Under the pieces are notes generated by a model. The model ran no database searches and was not told the origin of the DNA. It saw only the letters and a program-made list of their open reading frames with translations. Of a DNA stretch of 64,000 nt, positions 60,466 through 64,000 are shown piece after piece (position 1 is the first letter of the stretch; each line of letters begins with the position of its first letter). Origin of the DNA: Alphaproteobacteria bacterium. Lineage in GTDB: Bacteria; Pseudomonadota; Alphaproteobacteria; Micropepsales; Micropepsaceae. Where the stretch lies: the NCBI GenBank assembly GCA_947462105.1, contig CANHNJ010000010.1, forward strand, positions 1 through 64,000, given 5' to 3'. The position numbers and the translations under genes are program-made.

Positions 60466-62322
60466 ATGAGGCTCGCCAAATACACCATCGGCGCCCGGAT
60501 TTTCGGGGCTTTCGTCACCATGAGCGTCCTGATCGGCGCCATGGGAGTGGCAGGCTATGGCCTGCTCTCGGTGACGGGCGGTATTGCCGTCAACACGTTT
60601 GATGGCCCTCTGATGGCGATCAACTATGCCCGCGCAGCGCATTTTGACTTTGCAGAGATGAAGCGCACCGAGCTGCGCTTCGAACATGCCGGCAGCGATG
60701 CCGAGCGCGTCGCCATCGCCGAGGAGATCGGCAGCATATACGCCAATTTCGAAACGGATCTGGGTGTCGCCGCCGAGCGCAGCCAGCATCCCGACGAACT
60801 GCGCATGATCCACGAATTGCGCCCACTGGTGCTGCAATGGCGCAAGCTTCGCGCCCAGGGCGCCATCGCTGAGCTGCCCCTGCTCGAAGTTTCGATCAAC
60901 GAAAAATTCGATCTGCTGATCGAATATGTCACTGGTCACAGCTTTATCAGTCGCCGCCAGACGGTGTACAATATCAACATTTTCAAAGACGCGGTTGGTG
61001 GCGTCACGCTGATGGCGTTGTTGCTGGCTGCGGCCATAACCTGGCGTCTGCGGTCCCGCATCGTCCGGCCGCTTGCCGCCGCCGCCGCCGTCGCCAACCG
61101 CATCGCCAAAGGCGAGCTGCAGACCGCCATCCCGCCCGGCGGCAGTGACGAGACCGGCGCCCTACTCAATTCCATGACGGTGATGCAGGACAATATCCGC
61201 CAGATGATGGTGCGCGAGACGGCCATGCGCCGCTCGGCCGAGAACCGCCTCACCGACGCGCTTGAGACCTCGAATGAAGGCGTGATGCTGGTGGGGCCCG
61301 ATGGCGTCCTGGCGCTGGCCAATTCCTCGCTGCGCCGCTTCTTTCCGGAACTGGAAACTCTGCTGGTCCCCGGCACGCCGTTCGAGCAGGCGCTGGCCGC
61401 GATCCAGGGCCAGCTCGCGCCCGGCCCGCTGGATGGCATCGACATGAGCGGCCATGCCGAGCTGCAGCTCGCTTCAGGCCGCTGGCTGCGCCTGACCGGC
61501 ACCGCCACCAGCGAAGGCGGCACCATCATCTTCTTCTCCGACTTCACCGTCATCAAGGAGCGCGAGGAAAGCCTGCGCAAGGCGATGCAGCAGGCCGAAG
61601 CCGCCAACGCCGCCAAGACCCGCTTCCTCGCCAATATGAGCCATGAGCTGCGCACGCCGCTCAACGCCATCATCGGTTTCTCCGAGATCATCAACGGCCA
61701 ATTGTTCGGCGGGCTCGGCAACGACAAGTATCTCGATTATTCCGGCGACATCCTGCGCTCGGGCCGTCACCTGCTGGCGGTGATCAACGATGTGCTCGAC
61801 CTGGTGAAGAGCGAATCCGGCCGCATGTCCTTCCGCGCCCAGGAACTGGACATGCGCGACGTGCTGGAAGATTGCGCCGCCATGATGCGCGAACAGTGCC
61901 ATGCCGCCGGCCTCAACCTTGTCGTCGAAGGGGTGGAGTGGCCGCTGCCGGTGTCGGGTGACGCCGCCAAGCTGCGCCAGATTTCCCTCAACCTGCTGTC
62001 GAACGCCGCCAAGTTCACCGCGCAGGGCGGCACCATCTCGCTGGTGGCGCAAGACACGGCGGAAAGGCTGGCCATCACCGTGGGTGACACGGGCATCGGC
62101 ATGAGCGCGGACGATATCGAGATCGCCTTCCAGCCCTTCGGCCAGGTCGATAACCGGCTGGAGCGCCGCTATGAAGGCACCGGCCTTGGCCTGCCGCTCA
62201 CCAAGTCGCTGGCCGAACTGCATGGCGCCGCCATCGCCATCGACAGCGCGCGCGGCGAGGGCGCGCGTGTCACCATCACCTTCCCCAAGGCGGCGATGCT
62301 GGAGCTGGCCGAAGCGGTCTAG
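60466..62322 (+). CDS. Membrane-bound hybrid-less sensor histidine kinase (HAMP-PAS-HisKA)
   Basis: A 618-residue kinase. Two membrane segments (about 12-35 and 178-200) enclose a helical periplasmic sensor of the MCP four-helix type. A HAMP domain (about 196-250), a PAS domain (about 262-365), HisKA with SHELRTPLN (His393) and an ATPase domain with NLLSNAAKF, DTGIGM and GTGLGLPLTKS follow. No response regulator is adjacent; the regulator at 31859 and the Hpt at 8794 are far away. The stop overlaps the convergent PH-domain gene by 4 nt. Confidence 0.94.
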   Translation: MRLAKYTIGARIFGAFVTMSVLIGAMGVAGYGLLSVTGGIAVNTFDGPLMAINYARAAHFDFAEMKRTELRFEHAGSDAERVAIAEEIGSIYANFETDLGVAAERSQHPDELRMIHELRPLVLQWRKLRAQGAIAELPLLEVSINEKFDLLIEYVTGHSFISRRQTVYNINIFKDAVGGVTLMALLLAAAITWRLRSRIVRPLAAAAAVANRIAKGELQTAIPPGGSDETGALLNSMTVMQDNIRQMMVRETAMRRSAENRLTDALETSNEGVMLVGPDGVLALANSSLRRFFPELETLLVPGTPFEQALAAIQGQLAPGPLDGIDMSGHAELQLASGRWLRLTGTATSEGGTIIFFSDFTVIKEREESLRKAMQQAEAANAAKTRFLANMSHELRTPLNAIIGFSEIINGQLFGGLGNDKYLDYSGDILRSGRHLLAVINDVLDLVKSESGRMSFRAQELDMRDVLEDCAAMMREQCHAAGLNLVVEGVEWPLPVSGDAAKLRQISLNLLSNAAKFTAQGGTISLVAQDTAERLAITVGDTGIGMSADDIEIAFQPFGQVDNRLERRYEGTGLGLPLTKSLAELHGAAIAIDSARGEGARVTITFPKAAMLELAEAV

Positions 62323-62852
62323 ACGCTCGGCTGCGTCGGGATCGGCCGCTGCGCCATGTGCTCTTTCGCAGTTTGAATGGCGCGCACAAAGGCGATCGGA
62401 TCAGCGATGACGGGCGTCAGCACCGAATCGTCGCCGGTGCCTTCGATCCGCACCGTGCCGTAATTGAAGATGCGGCCCAGGACGCCCTGGTTGACCCGCA
62501 CGCCTTCGATGTTGGGCACCGCGATCTCGTTGCTGCGCAGGGTGAAGACGCCGTATTTCTCGACGAAGCGATGGCTGGTGACGCCGACCTCGGTGGTCCA
62601 TTTGCGCACGATCATCACCAGCGAATTGCAGACGCAGGCGATGAACAGCACCGCCACCAGCGCCGTGGCCCAGGTGACGGGATCGTCGCTGGCGAACGGC
62701 ACGGGCCCCTGCTGGGCGCGGGCCAGTAAGGTCAGCAGCAAAAGCCCGGGCACCAGGATGCTGCCCCAGACAGCGACGTCATAAAGCCAATGGAACCTGG
62801 CGCGTACGATCACGGTTTCGCCTTCGCCCAGCGACTTGTCGATGTAGGACAT
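62319..62852 (-). CDS. Bacterial PH-domain membrane protein (bPH2)
   Basis: A 177-residue protein. A soluble N-terminal turn (LGEGETVIVRARFHWL) precedes two membrane segments (about 28-47 and 62-82), then the bPH2 domain with TSHRFVEKYGVFTLRSNEIAVPNIEGVRVNQGVLGRIFNYGTVRI. Proteins of this type are widespread; the function is unclear, perhaps envelope stress. It follows the partial phosphodiesterase on the same strand with a 30-nt gap. Confidence 0.9.
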   Translation of the reverse strand: MSYIDKSLGEGETVIVRARFHWLYDVAVWGSILVPGLLLLTLLARAQQGPVPFASDDPVTWATALVAVLFIACVCNSLVMIVRKWTTEVGVTSHRFVEKYGVFTLRSNEIAVPNIEGVRVNQGVLGRIFNYGTVRIEGTGDDSVLTPVIADPIAFVRAIQTAKEHMAQRPIPTQPSV

Positions 62853-62882
62853 GGAGCCTCCCGCTTTTGAAGGCAGCTTAGG

Positions 62883-64000
62883 TTACTTCAGGGCTGGCTT
62901 GAAGGTGCTGAGATTGCCGTCGTTCTTTTCCGGCGGCAGTCCCGTGATCTCCGCCAGCATCGGATAGATGTCCACGTTATCAAAAGGCTGCAGCGTCACG
63001 CCCCGGCGGAAGGACGGCCCACGGCCCAGGAACAGCGCATCCATGCTGCGCGCTTCGGGCGGATAGCCATGATCACCGGGCTTCTCTGCGGCCCAGTTCG
63101 CCACCGCCTGGCGCGTGACGATGCGCCAGCCATCTTCCGCCGCGCAGATCACGCCGGGCACGCGCGCGTTGGTGCCAAAATGCAGATGCGGCGGAATCTC
63201 GCCCTTGCGCCAGCAGGTGGCGTGGGGATGGCTGCCGGCCAGCGCCTTTTCCACTTCGGCTTCATGTCCCGGCAGGGGCTGGATGCCCGCCGACGGCCCG
63301 TAATAGAGCAGCTTGAATTTCGTGGTGTCGACGAATTCGTCCAGCACCACCATCTGGCCCTTCTTCATGTCGGCCAGGCCGTGGTCGGACAGGACCACCA
63401 GGTTGGTGCGTTGATACAGGCCGCGCCGCTTCAGCCCCGCCACCAGCGTGGCGATGGCGGCATCGACCTGGCGCAACGCCGTGTTCACTTCCGCCGCGTT
63501 GGGGCCGTGGTCATGGCCGGCTTCGTCCACGGCATCCAGATAGACGAAGGTGAGCGCGGGCCGCTGCGCCGCCGGCAGATCCATCCAGTTCAGCACCAGC
63601 GTGACGGCTTCGGCGGGAGAGGCGCCCTTGCGCCAGGGATCGATATAGCTGGCCCGGCCGCCATTGATGGCGACGTCAGACCCCGGCCAGGCGACGCTGG
63701 CGGTGCGCTTGCCCGCCTTGCCTGCCGTCACCCACAGGGGCGTGCCGCCGTTCCACCAGCGCGGATCGGCATAAGAATTGGCGGTCTTGGAGAAAGTCTC
63801 CGGCGACACTTTCGGGTCGTCCATGGTGTTGGCAACCAGGCCGTGATGGTTGGGGCGCAGGCCCGTCACCAGCGTGTAGTGGTTGGGGAAGGTCTGGGAC
63901 GGAAAGCTGGGGTGCACCGCCACGGCATGGGCACCTTCCTTGGCCAGGGCCGTCAGGGTGGGGGTGATACCGCGCTTGAGGTAATCGGCCCGGAAGGCAT
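62883..64000 (-). CDS. Alkaline phosphatase/nucleotide pyrophosphatase family protein (partial)
   Basis: The gene runs off the right edge of the window; 372 codons are present and the N-terminus is missing. The nucleophile Thr is in FPSQTFPNHYTLVTG, metal ligands in YLDAVDEAGHDHGP and VVLSDHGLADM, and a final His in GDHGYPP. This is the ectonucleotide pyrophosphatase/phosphodiesterase (NPP) group, secreted zinc enzymes hydrolysing nucleotides or phospholipids. The end is NLSTFKPALK. Confidence 0.9.
   Translation of the reverse strand, partial: AFRADYLKRGITPTLTALAKEGAHAVAVHPSFPSQTFPNHYTLVTGLRPNHHGLVANTMDDPKVSPETFSKTANSYADPRWWNGGTPLWVTAGKAGKRTASVAWPGSDVAINGGRASYIDPWRKGASPAEAVTLVLNWMDLPAAQRPALTFVYLDAVDEAGHDHGPNAAEVNTALRQVDAAIATLVAGLKRRGLYQRTNLVVLSDHGLADMKKGQMVVLDEFVDTTKFKLLYYGPSAGIQPLPGHEAEVEKALAGSHPHATCWRKGEIPPHLHFGTNARVPGVICAAEDGWRIVTRQAVANWAAEKPGDHGYPPEARSMDALFLGRGPSFRRGVTLQPFDNVDIYPMLAEITGLPPEKNDGNLSTFKPALK

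Overview
The window is a dense, high-GC chromosomal stretch from a Gram-negative alphaproteobacterium. Evidence: the order miaB-phoH-ybeY-corC-lnt-XRE regulator, the block DUF3576-leuS-lptE-holA, and the presence of SdhAF4, DUF2239, an alpha-type Fur, UrcA, DUF6165 and an alpha-type DksA. The cupin, UrcA and TPR/DUF6165 families point towards Rhizomicrobium/Micropepsaceae or a Caulobacterales relative; this is inference, not a database result. There is no prophage, integrase, insertion sequence, CRISPR array or rRNA operon. The one RNA gene is an initiator tRNA-Met.

Layout. 1-9 kb: the tail of pstB; a DUF3311 + solute:sodium symporter pair; a decayed bicupin; an orphan modA; a single-cupin paralogue; a comM gene ruined by an internal deletion; a ferredoxin/ferredoxin-reductase pair; chorismate mutase; urcA; and a frameshifted Hpt gene. 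9-16.7 kb: a TipN-like coiled-coil protein, rsmB, htpX, SdhAF4, DUF2239 with a clear operator/promoter, and nfu-nitroreductase-tsaB/rimI fusion. 16.7-23.5 kb: one long + operon, fur-plsC-miaB-phoH-ybeY-corC-lnt, then an XRE regulator. 23.5-31.7 kb: hisE, a three-gene regulator module, gluQRS, an esterase, HNH nuclease, coq7-dsbB-VOC, a YgjP-type peptidase and a class A PBP. 31.8-46 kb: an atypical response regulator, L,D-transpeptidase, yggS, thiE-like, porin, DUF3576-leuS-lptE-holA-hisF, CHAD, a phosphatase, xth, a 40-residue membrane protein, tsaD and hemD. 46-50 kb is the least ordered part: PAS protein, 0.6 kb with no clear gene, a small unknown gene, a multiply broken TPR pseudogene and an MFS transporter. 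50-64 kb: 2OG oxygenase, gpmI, envC-ctpA, an RGG-rich secreted protein, a frameshifted deacetylase, rppH, a head-to-head pair of truncated genes (TPR protein and flgH), dksA, DUF6165, tRNA-fMet, cupredoxin, a histidine kinase, a PH-domain protein and a partial phosphodiesterase.

The genes are mostly housekeeping: tRNA modification and t6A synthesis (miaB, gluQRS, tsaB, tsaD), ribosome maturation (rsmB, ybeY, rimI), Fe-S and redox work (nfu, ferredoxin, FNR), envelope biogenesis (lnt, lptE, plsC, PBP, L,D-transpeptidase, envC-ctpA), and scattered his, thi and hem genes.

Two signals stand out. First, a roughly 100-nt intergenic element occurs three times (about 144-249, 46947-47047, 56347-56445) with nested helices whose pairs change together between copies; a second, ~133-nt hairpin repeat occurs twice (31720, 56934). 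Second, there is an unusual load of broken or rearranged genes: comM, hpt, the TPR pseudogene, the deacetylase, flgH and the TPR fragment. Two partial duplications also lie immediately upstream of the intact genes they resemble (2OG oxygenase and gpmI). The single-base lesions may be biological decay or assembly error; reads would decide.
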